Source of the DNA: Bradyrhizobium sp.
GTDB taxonomy: Bacteria; Pseudomonadota; Alphaproteobacteria; Rhizobiales; Xanthobacteraceae
Assembly: GCF_016219575.1 (NCBI RefSeq)
Contig: NZ_JACRMG010000009.1
Coordinates: 682,001 to 746,000, forward strand
Reading direction: 5' to 3'
DNA length: 64,000 nucleotides
A program made the translations under genes and the position numbers. A model generated the notes under the pieces. It was not told where the DNA came from and did not search any database. It saw only the letters and a program-made list of their open reading frames with translations. Shown in pieces: positions 45,088 through 53,620 of this stretch; within the stretch, counting starts at the first letter, position 1, and each line of letters starts with the position of its first letter.

Positions 45088-46692
45088 ATGGATCGCGGAG
45101 ATCGGCGGCGCAGCGGGCTGCTTCGTGCTTTCGCCGGCCTTGCCATCATCTTGCTGGTTGCGTTCGACGCTCCGTATCGGGATCGCGCATATGCGGGTCA
45201 ATCGCAACAGGGCGCCGTCGTCTCGCCATCGGGTGCAGTGAACGATGCGGAACCGGCAGAAGGCGGAGCGCAACTGGATACCGACGCCGGTCGACCGGTC
45301 AACGAGGCCATCCGGCTCGGCCAGTACGACACGGCACTGCGGTTGCTCATGCGCTCGGCGCGTGCGGGCGACGCCGATGCCCAGTACCGGCTTGCCTCGT
45401 TCTATCGCTCCGGCCTCGGAACCAGGCCGGACTCCGCGCAGGCATTCAGATGGATGAAGTCCAGCGCCGAAGCGGGCCACACCAAGGCTCAGTATAATGT
45501 GGCGACCATGTATCTCGCCGCGCGCGGCACGGCCTTCGATCCGGACAAGGCGCAGGAGTGGCTTCGCAAGGCCTCGGCTGCCGGTTATGCGCCGGCGAAG
45601 AGGATGCTCGCCGATATGGCAGCTCGTCCTCCCGAGCCGCCGCAAAGATCGTCGCCTGCCGCCGGACGAAGCCCTGCCGATCGGCCGTCGACGAATGCGG
45701 CACTGAAGGGCGCGCCGCAAATCGCCTCCCGCAACGGCCAGGCAGCAGTTATCGATGCGACCTTGCGGGGCCAGGTCGGTCCTTTGCGCGACCTGGTCGA
45801 TGCGGGCGCCGATGTCAACGTCACCAACAACGAGGGCAATGCGGCCCTCGCCATCGCTGCATCCGCGGGGCAATCGCAGCTTGTCGACCTGCTTCTGTCG
45901 GCCGGCGCGGTCCTCGATGCGCGTAACCTGGCAGGCGAGACCGCGCTGATGCTTGCTGCGCGCGAGGGTCATTCCGACATCGTGAAGATGCTGCTTGCGA
46001 AGGGAGCGGATGCCTTCGTGAAGGCGGCAAACGGCGCGACGCCGGTCTCGATTGCGGTGAACAGCTGCAATGCAGATACCGTGTCTATCTTTGTCAGGCG
46101 GTCCGGAGGCCTGCTGCCGATTCGCGATGACGGAAGAACACTGCTCATGATGGCGGCGGGCTCTTGTCCCCAACCCGTCGTCGAGCTGCTTGCCACCGAC
46201 CAGGCCACGATCAACGCTGTCGACGGGCAGCGGCGTACCGCACTCTGGCACGCAGCCGACCGCGGCAACCTGACGGCCATGCACGTCCTGGTTCGCAAGG
46301 GCGCCGACCTGCGTCTGGCGGATGCCGACGGCATGACGCCGTTCCTGAAGGCACTCGAGACCGGCAACGCGGACACCACACGGTACCTGCTGGAGCGCGG
46401 GGCCGACTCCAGGGCGGCAACGTCGAATGGAAACACGCCGCTCATTCTGGCGACACAGGCCGGCATGGCCGACGTGGTCCGGACATTGCTGGAGCGGCGG
46501 GCCGATCCAAATGCCCGAAACACCCGCGGCATCAGCCCCCTGATGATGGCCGCTTATGAAGGACACACGGAGATTGCGCGGATACTGATCGCGGGCGGCG
46601 CTGACAAGAACCTCAGAAACAAGAAGCGGGAAACCGCCGCCGATCTAGCCGCAACGAGCGGTCATGCCGAGATCGGCAAGCTGCTGCAATGA
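45088..46692 (+). CDS. Exported Sel1-repeat and ankyrin-repeat protein
   Basis: A 534-residue protein with a signal or anchor helix (LLRAFAGLAIILLVAFDA). Two Sel1-like repeats (GDADAQYRLASFYRSGLGTR and HTKAQYNVATMYLAARGTAF) are followed by about nine ankyrin repeats (GNAALAIAASAGQSQLVDLLLSAGA style) to the C-terminus. Both are protein-binding scaffolds. ATG 45088 follows a GGGGGGACGG ribosome-binding site; ATG 45028, overlapping the preceding gene, is the alternative. Its place between the oxidoreductase and ccm genes suggests an assembly scaffold for the cytochromes, which is inference. Confidence 0.85.
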   Translation: MDRGDRRRSGLLRAFAGLAIILLVAFDAPYRDRAYAGQSQQGAVVSPSGAVNDAEPAEGGAQLDTDAGRPVNEAIRLGQYDTALRLLMRSARAGDADAQYRLASFYRSGLGTRPDSAQAFRWMKSSAEAGHTKAQYNVATMYLAARGTAFDPDKAQEWLRKASAAGYAPAKRMLADMAARPPEPPQRSSPAAGRSPADRPSTNAALKGAPQIASRNGQAAVIDATLRGQVGPLRDLVDAGADVNVTNNEGNAALAIAASAGQSQLVDLLLSAGAVLDARNLAGETALMLAAREGHSDIVKMLLAKGADAFVKAANGATPVSIAVNSCNADTVSIFVRRSGGLLPIRDDGRTLLMMAAGSCPQPVVELLATDQATINAVDGQRRTALWHAADRGNLTAMHVLVRKGADLRLADADGMTPFLKALETGNADTTRYLLERGADSRAATSNGNTPLILATQAGMADVVRTLLERRADPNARNTRGISPLMMAAYEGHTEIARILIAGGADKNLRNKKRETAADLAATSGHAEIGKLLQ

Positions 46693-46936
46693 GCGGCTTT
46701 ACATGGTGCGCACACATCGTCGGGATACGGATGCAGAAGCAGGGTAGCAAGCGACGGGAAATATAGTGCGGATGGTCGCCGACAAGATTTCGAAACATCG
46801 GCATCAGGATAATAACGAATTGCCGATCGATTAATGCCTCATTTGCAATCTCCTTTCGCAAGCGGCCACAACGCAATCAATGGCGATCGCGTGGGAGTGC
46901 CGGGTCCAGAGTGGTTGCGGTCGGGGGGACCAGGAA

Positions 46937-48916
46937 ATGGCGGCAGAGGCCGGATCGTTCGCGCTTGTGCTGGCGCTGTTCATTTCGCTCGCGCAGTCGA
47001 TCGTCCCGTTCGCCGGGACGCGGCGCCATGAAGCGGCGATTGCCGCATTTGTCCGGCAGGCCGCCCTGGGTCAGTTGCTGTTCATCGCGATCGCGTTCGG
47101 TTGCCTGACGTATGCGTTCGTGACGTCGGACTTTTCCGTGCGCCTTGTCGCCGCCAATTCACACACGCTGAAGCCGCTGATCTACAAGATTTCCGGCGTG
47201 TGGGGAAACCACGAAGGCTCGATGCTGCTGTGGGTCCTCATCTTGGCGCTGTTCGGCGCCGCCGTCGCGCTGTTCGGAGACAACTTGCCTGACCGGCTGC
47301 AAGCCAATGTGCTCGGCATCCATGGCATGACCGGCCTCGGCTTCCTCATCTTCGTTGTGGCAACGTCGAATCCGTTCGCGCGCCTGATCGATCCGCCGCC
47401 CGACGGCAACGGTCTCAACCCGATCCTCCAGGATCCGGGGCTCGCGATACATCCGCCGTTCCTTTATCTGGGTTATGTCGGATTTTCGATGGCGTTTTCC
47501 TTTTCCGTTGCCGCATTGATCGATGGAAAAGTGGACGCGTGCTGGGCGCGCTGGGTGCGGCCCTGGGTGCTCGCCGCCTGGTGCTTTCTCACGATCGGCA
47601 TCACGCTTGGCAGCGCTTGGGCCTACTACACGCTGGGCTGGGGCGGCTGGTGGTTCTGGGATCCCGTCGAGAACGCGTCCTTCATGCCCTGGATTGTGGG
47701 CACCGCATTGCTGCATTCGGCCCTGGTCGTGGAGCGGCGCAACGCGCTGATGAGCTGGACCATCCTGCTCGGCATCCTGACGTTCTCGCTGAGCCTGATC
47801 GGAACTTTCCTCGTTCGATCCGGCGTGTTGACCAGCGTTCATTCCTTCGCCCAGGACCCGGCGCGCGGCGCCTTTATTCTCGCTTTGATCCTGATTGCCT
47901 CCGGCGGCGGGTTGACGCTGTTTGCAATCCGCGCGCCGAGCCTCAGGCAGGGCGCTCCCTTTGCACCGGTCAGCCGTGAGGGCGGCCTGACCCTCAACAA
48001 CACCTTGCTCGTGGCCGCGGCTGCAACGGTGTTCATCGGCACGTTCTATCCGCTGGTCATCGACATGCTGGGTAATGACAAGATCTCGGTCGGTCCGCCC
48101 TACTACAACATGACGTTCGTCCCGATCATGGTGCCGCTTCTGCTGGCGATGCCGGTCGGTGCAATCCTCAAATGGAAGCGCGATAACCTTGCCGAGGCGC
48201 TGTCGCGGCTAAAATACCCCGCCTATGCGAGCCTGCTGGTCGGGATCGCCCTGCTGGGAATTTTCCTGGGGCGGCAGGCGATTGTCGCCTTCTTTTTGGG
48301 GCTGGCTGCCTGGCTCGTCCTGGGTTCGCTCGCTGCGCTCGCGCTTCGTCTTCGTCTTGGCAGTGTATCCCTGGATACGTCGCTCAGGCTTGCCCGCACT
48401 GCGCCACTGGCCTTCTACGGACTGATTATCGCGCATGCCGGCATGGGCGTGACCGTTGCCGGCATCACCGGCATGACAGCGTGGGCCACGGAGAAGATCG
48501 AGATGCTGCGGCCCGGGGAGGGGCTTGAGCTCTCCGGCTTCAATCTTCGCCTGCGGTCAGTCGCCGACGTCGCCGGACCGAATTACGACGCGGAGCGGGG
48601 CATTTTCGATATCTCCCGCAATGGACGCCCCATCGCCGAGTTGCACAGCGAGCGCCGCTTCTATCCCGTTCGGCAGCAACAGACGACCTCCGCAGGCATC
48701 CGGACAAATCTGCTTTCAAATCTCTACGTCACCCTGGGCGACGCCGATGGCAAGGGGGCGTGGGCCGTGAGATTCTACTACCACCCGTTCATGCCGCTGG
48801 TCTGGATCGGCGCGTTGGCGATGGCATTGGGCGGATTCGTCTCGCTTGCCGACCGCAGGCTTCGCGTCGGCGCACCGCAGCGGTCGTTCCAGCTGGCCGC
48901 CGCTCCCGCCGAATAG
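46937..48916 (+). CDS. ccmF: Cytochrome c maturation heme lyase CcmF
   Basis: A 659-residue inner-membrane protein with about 15 helices. It carries the tryptophan-rich heme-handling motif (LGWGGWWFWDPVENASFMPW), WGNHEGSMLLWV, and conserved periplasmic histidines. CcmF attaches heme from CcmE to apocytochrome CxxCH sites together with CcmH. ATG 46937 follows GGGGGGACCAGGAA. It begins a ccmFGHI run with near-zero spacing. Absence of ccmE and ccmABCD here implies these are supplied elsewhere. Confidence 0.95.
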   Translation: MAAEAGSFALVLALFISLAQSIVPFAGTRRHEAAIAAFVRQAALGQLLFIAIAFGCLTYAFVTSDFSVRLVAANSHTLKPLIYKISGVWGNHEGSMLLWVLILALFGAAVALFGDNLPDRLQANVLGIHGMTGLGFLIFVVATSNPFARLIDPPPDGNGLNPILQDPGLAIHPPFLYLGYVGFSMAFSFSVAALIDGKVDACWARWVRPWVLAAWCFLTIGITLGSAWAYYTLGWGGWWFWDPVENASFMPWIVGTALLHSALVVERRNALMSWTILLGILTFSLSLIGTFLVRSGVLTSVHSFAQDPARGAFILALILIASGGGLTLFAIRAPSLRQGAPFAPVSREGGLTLNNTLLVAAAATVFIGTFYPLVIDMLGNDKISVGPPYYNMTFVPIMVPLLLAMPVGAILKWKRDNLAEALSRLKYPAYASLLVGIALLGIFLGRQAIVAFFLGLAAWLVLGSLAALALRLRLGSVSLDTSLRLARTAPLAFYGLIIAHAGMGVTVAGITGMTAWATEKIEMLRPGEGLELSGFNLRLRSVADVAGPNYDAERGIFDISRNGRPIAELHSERRFYPVRQQQTTSAGIRTNLLSNLYVTLGDADGKGAWAVRFYYHPFMPLVWIGALAMALGGFVSLADRRLRVGAPQRSFQLAAAPAE

Positions 48917-48925
48917 GATCGCGAC

Positions 48926-49462
48926 ATGCCGCGCCTTCAATATCTCTTGCCGATGGCAGCCTTCGTTCCGCTCATCGCCGGACTCGCTTTCAGCCTCGGC
49001 CTCGATCATCGCTCGCTGCCGTCGACATTGATCGATCGGCCGACGCCGGCCTTCAGCCTCGGCGCGCTCGACGGCGCGCGCGAAGGGCTTTCAAGCGCGG
49101 ACCTCAGGGGGCGCGTGACGCTGCTCAACGTGTTCGCCTCATGGTGTGCCGGCTGCCGCGCCGAACATCCGGTGCTCATGAGGCTCGCGGCGGCTAACGA
49201 GCTTCCGATCTATGGGCTGAACTGGAAGGACAGGCGCACCGACGGTATCCGCTGGCTTGCAGCGAACAAGAGCCCGTATGCCCGCGTCGGGCTGGATGAG
49301 TCCGGGCGGACCGGGATCGACCTCGGAGTGACCGGTGTCCCCGAGACGTTCGTGATCGATCGCTCCGGCCGGATCCGTTACCGCTATCCCGGTCCTCTCA
49401 CGGAGGAAGTGTGGCGCGAGTTGTTCGAGCCCTTGTTGAAGAGTTTGCGGGGCGAGCCATGA
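48926..49462 (+). CDS. ccmG: Thiol:disulfide oxidoreductase CcmG/DsbE
   Basis: A 178-residue membrane-anchored thioredoxin-fold protein. An N-terminal helix (MAAFVPLIAGLAFSLGL) is followed by the active site FASWCAGCRAEHP and the cis-Pro region VTGVPETFVIDRSG. It keeps the cysteines of apocytochrome CxxCH motifs reduced for heme attachment. Nine bases separate it from ccmF, and the ccmH start overlaps its stop. Confidence 0.93.
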   Translation: MPRLQYLLPMAAFVPLIAGLAFSLGLDHRSLPSTLIDRPTPAFSLGALDGAREGLSSADLRGRVTLLNVFASWCAGCRAEHPVLMRLAAANELPIYGLNWKDRRTDGIRWLAANKSPYARVGLDESGRTGIDLGVTGVPETFVIDRSGRIRYRYPGPLTEEVWRELFEPLLKSLRGEP

Positions 49463-49965
49463 TGCGAATGCACAAAGGCCGGCTGGCAACACTGTTCGGT
49501 ATCGCCATGGGATGGCTCGTCGTAGCGACGGTGCCCTGCAGCGCGGTGCTGCCCGACGAGATGTTGCAGGATGCGGCACTCGAAGCACGCGCTCGCGCGC
49601 TCAGCCAGGAACTGCGCTGCGTCGTGTGCCAGAATCAAAGCATCGATGATTCCAATGCGCCGCTCGCCCGCGACCTGCGCGTTCTGCTCCGCGAGAGACT
49701 GTCGACCGGCGACAGCGATCGGCAGGCGGTCGATTTCATCGTGGCGCGCTATGGCAACTTCGTGCTGCTGAGACCGCCGCTCCAATGGAACACGTTGCTG
49801 CTCTGGATCGGGCCGCTTCTCATGTTGTTGATCGCATGCCTCGGATTCGGTCGCTATGTCCGGGCATCTGCGGCCAGGTTTGCCGGCGCAGAATCCTCGC
49901 CGCAGTTGAGCGACAAGGATCTGGAGCGCGTCCAGGCGATCCTTGAGGATGGGAGCTCCGCATGA
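49459..49965 (+). CDS. ccmH: Cytochrome c maturation protein CcmH
   Basis: A 168-residue protein with a signal peptide, the LRCVVCQNQSIDDSNAPLARDLR three-helix redox domain (CxxC), and one C-terminal transmembrane helix (LLLWIGPLLMLLIACLGFG). It works with CcmG and CcmF to present reduced apocytochrome. ATG 49459 overlaps the ccmG stop by four bases, and ccmI overlaps this gene's stop in the same way. Confidence 0.93.
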   Translation: MMRMHKGRLATLFGIAMGWLVVATVPCSAVLPDEMLQDAALEARARALSQELRCVVCQNQSIDDSNAPLARDLRVLLRERLSTGDSDRQAVDFIVARYGNFVLLRPPLQWNTLLLWIGPLLMLLIACLGFGRYVRASAARFAGAESSPQLSDKDLERVQAILEDGSSA

Positions 49966-51275
49966 TGCTCTGGCTTGTCTTCACATCGATGATCGCCGTT
50001 GCAGCGGTGCTGGTTGCAACGCCGTTCATTCGCAGGTTCGAGCGGGTGCGGCTGGAATCTGCCGGGAATCTCGCCGTCTATCGCGATCAACTGCGGCAGG
50101 TCGAGAGTGACGTCGCACTGGGCGTCATCGATCCCGCGCAGGCCGAAGCGGCGGGTCTGGAGATCAAGCGCAAGATTCTTGCCGTTGGCCGGGCAGACGA
50201 GCCGGGGAGGTCGCCTCTTAGCCAGGCAGAGCGGAAGTTTGCGCTGACGGTGGTGACATCCATCGTGATCTTCGGATCGATCCTCTTGTATGCGATTGTC
50301 GGAAGCCCGGAGTTGCCGTCGACGTTGCCGGCGCAGGTGCGGCTCGAGCAACCGCCGGCCCCGCGGCGTTCGGCGGAGGCGGCGGCACAGCCGCAGGGAT
50401 CGACGGCCGTCGAAGCGCTGGCCTCGCGAGCCGCGGCTCAGCCCCAGGCGGGGCTCGCCTCGGTCGATGAAATGATACAGCGGGTGGAGGCACGACTGCA
50501 GCGCAGCGCACAGGATGCCGACGGCTGGCGCATGCTGGGCTGGGCCTATTTCAGCATCGAGCGTTTCACCGACGCCGCGAATGCCTATTCCAGGGCGGTC
50601 GAGCTGCGTCCCGACTCCGCCGAGTACCGAAGCGCTCGCGGCGAGGCGCTTGTCAGGGGCGCGGATGGGACCGTGACTGCCCCGGCGAGGAAGGATTTTG
50701 ACGAAGCGGTGAAGCTTGATCCGAAGGATGCGCGCGCCCGCTTCTTCATCGGTCTTGCGAAAGAGCAGGCCGGCGACAGGCAGGCTGCACTCGCTGACTG
50801 GAGCAAGCTGCTCGCGGAATCGGATGCGGCGGAACCCTGGCTTCCCGACCTGAGGGAACGCGTGGCCGAGCTGCAGCGCGAGCTGGCAGGCGCAAACACC
50901 GGCTCTTTGCCGACAAGACCGGACCTATCGGCAGACGCTCTGCGCGAGTTCCTGCAGTCCGAGAAATCGAAGCAGCGTGCGGCCGAAGCGCCCCGCCGCG
51001 AGCCCGGTCCCGAAGACGTCCGCAACGCCGGGAACATGGCGCCTCAGGATCGGGCAGCCATGATCCGGGGCATGGTCGAGGGGCTTGCAAGCCGGCTGGA
51101 GCAACAGCCGCGTGACGCCGAGGGCTGGATCAAGCTGGTGCGCTCGCGCGTCGTTCTTGGCGAGGCGGAGCTCGCCGACAAATCGCTCAGGCGGGCGCTT
51201 TCTGTGTTTTCCGAAGATGGGCCTGAACGCACGCAGATCGTCGATGCCGCCAGGCAGCTGGGGCTCAAGCCATGA
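49962..51275 (+). CDS. ccmI: Cytochrome c maturation protein CcmI (TPR)
   Basis: A 437-residue protein. Two N-terminal helices (residues 1-22 and 90-113) flank a cytosolic coiled segment (VYRDQLRQVESDVALGVIDPAQAEAAGLEIKRKIL), then periplasmic TPR repeats (DGWRMLGWAYFSIERFTDAA onward). CcmI binds the C-termini of apocytochromes and delivers them to CcmFH. The first start codon of two (ATGATG) overlaps ccmH. The length fits alphaproteobacterial CcmI/CycH. Confidence 0.92.
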   Translation: MMLWLVFTSMIAVAAVLVATPFIRRFERVRLESAGNLAVYRDQLRQVESDVALGVIDPAQAEAAGLEIKRKILAVGRADEPGRSPLSQAERKFALTVVTSIVIFGSILLYAIVGSPELPSTLPAQVRLEQPPAPRRSAEAAAQPQGSTAVEALASRAAAQPQAGLASVDEMIQRVEARLQRSAQDADGWRMLGWAYFSIERFTDAANAYSRAVELRPDSAEYRSARGEALVRGADGTVTAPARKDFDEAVKLDPKDARARFFIGLAKEQAGDRQAALADWSKLLAESDAAEPWLPDLRERVAELQRELAGANTGSLPTRPDLSADALREFLQSEKSKQRAAEAPRREPGPEDVRNAGNMAPQDRAAMIRGMVEGLASRLEQQPRDAEGWIKLVRSRVVLGEAELADKSLRRALSVFSEDGPERTQIVDAARQLGLKP

Positions 51276-51336
51276 GGGCATGATCGGGAAGCAGGATTCT
51301 TGGGAATTTTCTTGCAGCTATTGGCAACGCAACGGG

Positions 51337-51999
51337 GTGATTACCATTCGGATTCTTTTGGTGGAAGATGAGGCCGTATTCGCGCAACGGATCAGGGCAA
51401 ACCTGACCGAGGCCGGATTCGTTACCGACCATGCGGCCGATGGAAACAAGGGTTGGATCCTGGGCGATACCCAGGCCTATGACGCCGCGATCCTCGATCT
51501 CGGCCTGCCGGCGCTTTCGGGCCTCGATATCCTGAAGCGATGGCGGCACGCGGGAAGCCGTCTCCCCGTCCTGATCCTGACCGGGCGCAGCGGCTGGGTC
51601 GAGCGGGTCAATGGGCTGAACGCGGGCGCCGACGACTACCTTGAAAAGCCGTTTCAGACCCAGGAACTCGTGGCGCGTCTCCGGGCCTTGCTGCGGAGAT
51701 CGTCGGGCATGGCCGACCCCACCATCCGGTGCGGCGAACTCGAACTCGACACGACGACCGGCGTGGCGAGGAAAGCCGGCCGCAGCGTCGACCTCACCGC
51801 GCTCGAGTTGCGCATCCTCGAATACCTCATGCATCGCACCGAGCGCTTCGTGTCCCAGAGCGAGCTGCGGGACCACATCTACTCCGTCGAAGAGACGAGG
51901 GACACCAACGCAGTCGAAGTCCATATCGCGCGGCTACGAAAGAAGCTTGGCCGGGGGATCATCCGAACGGCCAGGGGGATGGGATACCGCATCGGATAG
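51337..51999 (+). CDS. OmpR/PhoP-family response regulator
   Basis: A 220-residue regulator. The receiver domain has the acidic pair in LLVEDEAVF, phospho-acceptor Asp in AAILDLGLPALSG, conserved Thr in ILTGRSG and Lys in DYLEKPF. The C-terminal winged helix reads LTALELRILEYLMHRTERFVSQSELRDHIY...NAVEVHIARLRKKL. GTG 51337 is the likely start; ATG 51280 would add a 19-residue tail not usual in the family. It sits in the ccm transcript, before its sensor kinase, and may control the cluster. Confidence 0.9.
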   Translation: MITIRILLVEDEAVFAQRIRANLTEAGFVTDHAADGNKGWILGDTQAYDAAILDLGLPALSGLDILKRWRHAGSRLPVLILTGRSGWVERVNGLNAGADDYLEKPFQTQELVARLRALLRRSSGMADPTIRCGELELDTTTGVARKAGRSVDLTALELRILEYLMHRTERFVSQSELRDHIYSVEETRDTNAVEVHIARLRKKLGRGIIRTARGMGYRIG

Positions 52000-52003
52000 A
52001 CCA

Positions 52004-53353
52004 ATGTTGCGCCGGAATTTCCGCACCCGCTTGATTGTCGGGGCCGCACTCTGGATCGTTGTCGGACAGTGCATCACCGGGTTGATTCTTGCCTCGATGA
52101 TGCGCGGCGTCGTCATTTCCCAGCTCGATCACGATTTGAGGGATCACACGGACGAGATCGCGGGTCTCGTCGATATCGACGAGCAGCGCGCGCCTGTCGT
52201 CCTGCGGGAGATCAGTGACGCGCGGTTCCGCCCTGCGCGATCCGGTTTCTACTGGCAGGTCCAGCAGCAAAGCGGCGCGACGCTGCGTTCGGCTTCCCTG
52301 CAGGAATCACTGTTCCTCCCCGATGGCCCGAGTTCGGCGGTTTCGCAGCCGGCCATTGTCGAAGGACCGACCGGCTCGATGCGATTGATGACGAAGCTTG
52401 TTCATCTGCATCAGCTGAACGAGCCGGTCGAGGTCCGGGTCGGCGCCGACGAGCGATTGATCGACGAGGAGATGGCCCGATTCCATTTGTCGCTGACCGC
52501 ATCGCTCGGCATCATCGGACTCGGACTCTTTGCCGCCGCCTATATCCAGATCGCCTACGGCCTGCAGCCGTTGACGCGCATCCGCCACGCGGTCGCCGCG
52601 GTCCGCTCCGGCCGGACGCAACAGCTTCCCGTCGACCTGCCGGCGGAGGTCATGCCCCTGGTCATGGAGTTGAACGCGGTGATCTCCGCAAACCAGAGCA
52701 TGGTGGAGCGCGCCCGCGTGCTCGCCGGTAACTTCGCCCACGCGCTGAAGATGCCGCTTGCAATCCTGACCGAGGAAGCCAGGGAGCTGAGGCGGCGGGG
52801 CCATGCCGGGACGGCGGATGTGCTGTTCGAGCAGTGTTCGCGCCTGACCCTTCTCATCGATTACCAGACGGCGCGCGCCCGCGCCTCCGCAGTGGCAAAC
52901 ACCGGAGCGTCGTCGGACCCTGCGAAGATCATCCGCGACGTGATCGGCGCCTGCGCCCGGTTACACGGCAACGGCACCAAGCGCTTCACCTTCGACGGAC
53001 CGTCGGACCTTGTCGTTGCATGCGACCCCAACGACCTGACCGAGATGATCGGAAACCTGGTCGACAATGCCGGCAAATGGTCGCGCGCGCATGTTGCGGT
53101 GACGCTGATCGATTTCGGGGACGTTGTGCAAATCGCCGTCGAGGACGACGGACCGGGAATTCCGGCCGAACACCGCGAAGCCGTGTTCGGCGTCGGGATG
53201 CGGGTCGACGAGGACAAGCCGGGCACGGGATTGGGCCTGGCCATCGCCTATGACCTTGCAACCCTGTATGGCGGCCGGCTCTGGATCGAGACGTCGCATC
53301 TTGGCGGAGCGGCAGTGAACGTCACACTGACGAAGATCGCGGATATTTGCTGA
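52004..53353 (+). CDS. Sensor histidine kinase
   Basis: A 449-residue two-helix membrane kinase (TM at about residues 11-33 and 163-185) with a periplasmic domain of about 130 residues and a HAMP-like segment. The phosphorylation site is in LAGNFAHALKMPLAIL. The N box is NLVDNAGKWS, and the G boxes are EDDGPGIP and GTGLGLAIAYDLA. The layout resembles PhoQ-type kinases. ATG lies four bases after the regulator's stop. The signal is unknown. Confidence 0.92.
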   Translation: MLRRNFRTRLIVGAALWIVVGQCITGLILASMMRGVVISQLDHDLRDHTDEIAGLVDIDEQRAPVVLREISDARFRPARSGFYWQVQQQSGATLRSASLQESLFLPDGPSSAVSQPAIVEGPTGSMRLMTKLVHLHQLNEPVEVRVGADERLIDEEMARFHLSLTASLGIIGLGLFAAAYIQIAYGLQPLTRIRHAVAAVRSGRTQQLPVDLPAEVMPLVMELNAVISANQSMVERARVLAGNFAHALKMPLAILTEEARELRRRGHAGTADVLFEQCSRLTLLIDYQTARARASAVANTGASSDPAKIIRDVIGACARLHGNGTKRFTFDGPSDLVVACDPNDLTEMIGNLVDNAGKWSRAHVAVTLIDFGDVVQIAVEDDGPGIPAEHREAVFGVGMRVDEDKPGTGLGLAIAYDLATLYGGRLWIETSHLGGAAVNVTLTKIADIC

Positions 53354-53620
53354 GCCGGAGCAACCACTTGCAGCGGGAATTTGCGGCTCTGGGAACGATC
53401 TCGGACAATAAGTGACTGTTATCGAGAGGTATTTGCAGCGTGAGGCAAAGTAGCGACACACACCGAAACGCCGAATTGGGCCGCGAGGGGCGCGAGGGGC
53501 GGGTCGGGAGCCTTGATGCAGCTCAAGCGGCCCCGGGGTGGCAGCGGATAATCGTTAAGCAGAAAGAATAGATAAGCGAGCAGCCATCACGGCCGGCCCG
53601 CTCGATCTTCAAGTCTCGCC

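Noticed and set aside
44884..46566. 560-residue leftward open frame
   Set aside because: Antisense to the Sel1/ankyrin protein, whose repeats are unmistakable.
53354..53620. Heat-shock sigma promoter for ftsH
   Set aside because: A CTTGA-like element is present near 53514, but no matching -10 element at the proper distance was found by eye.
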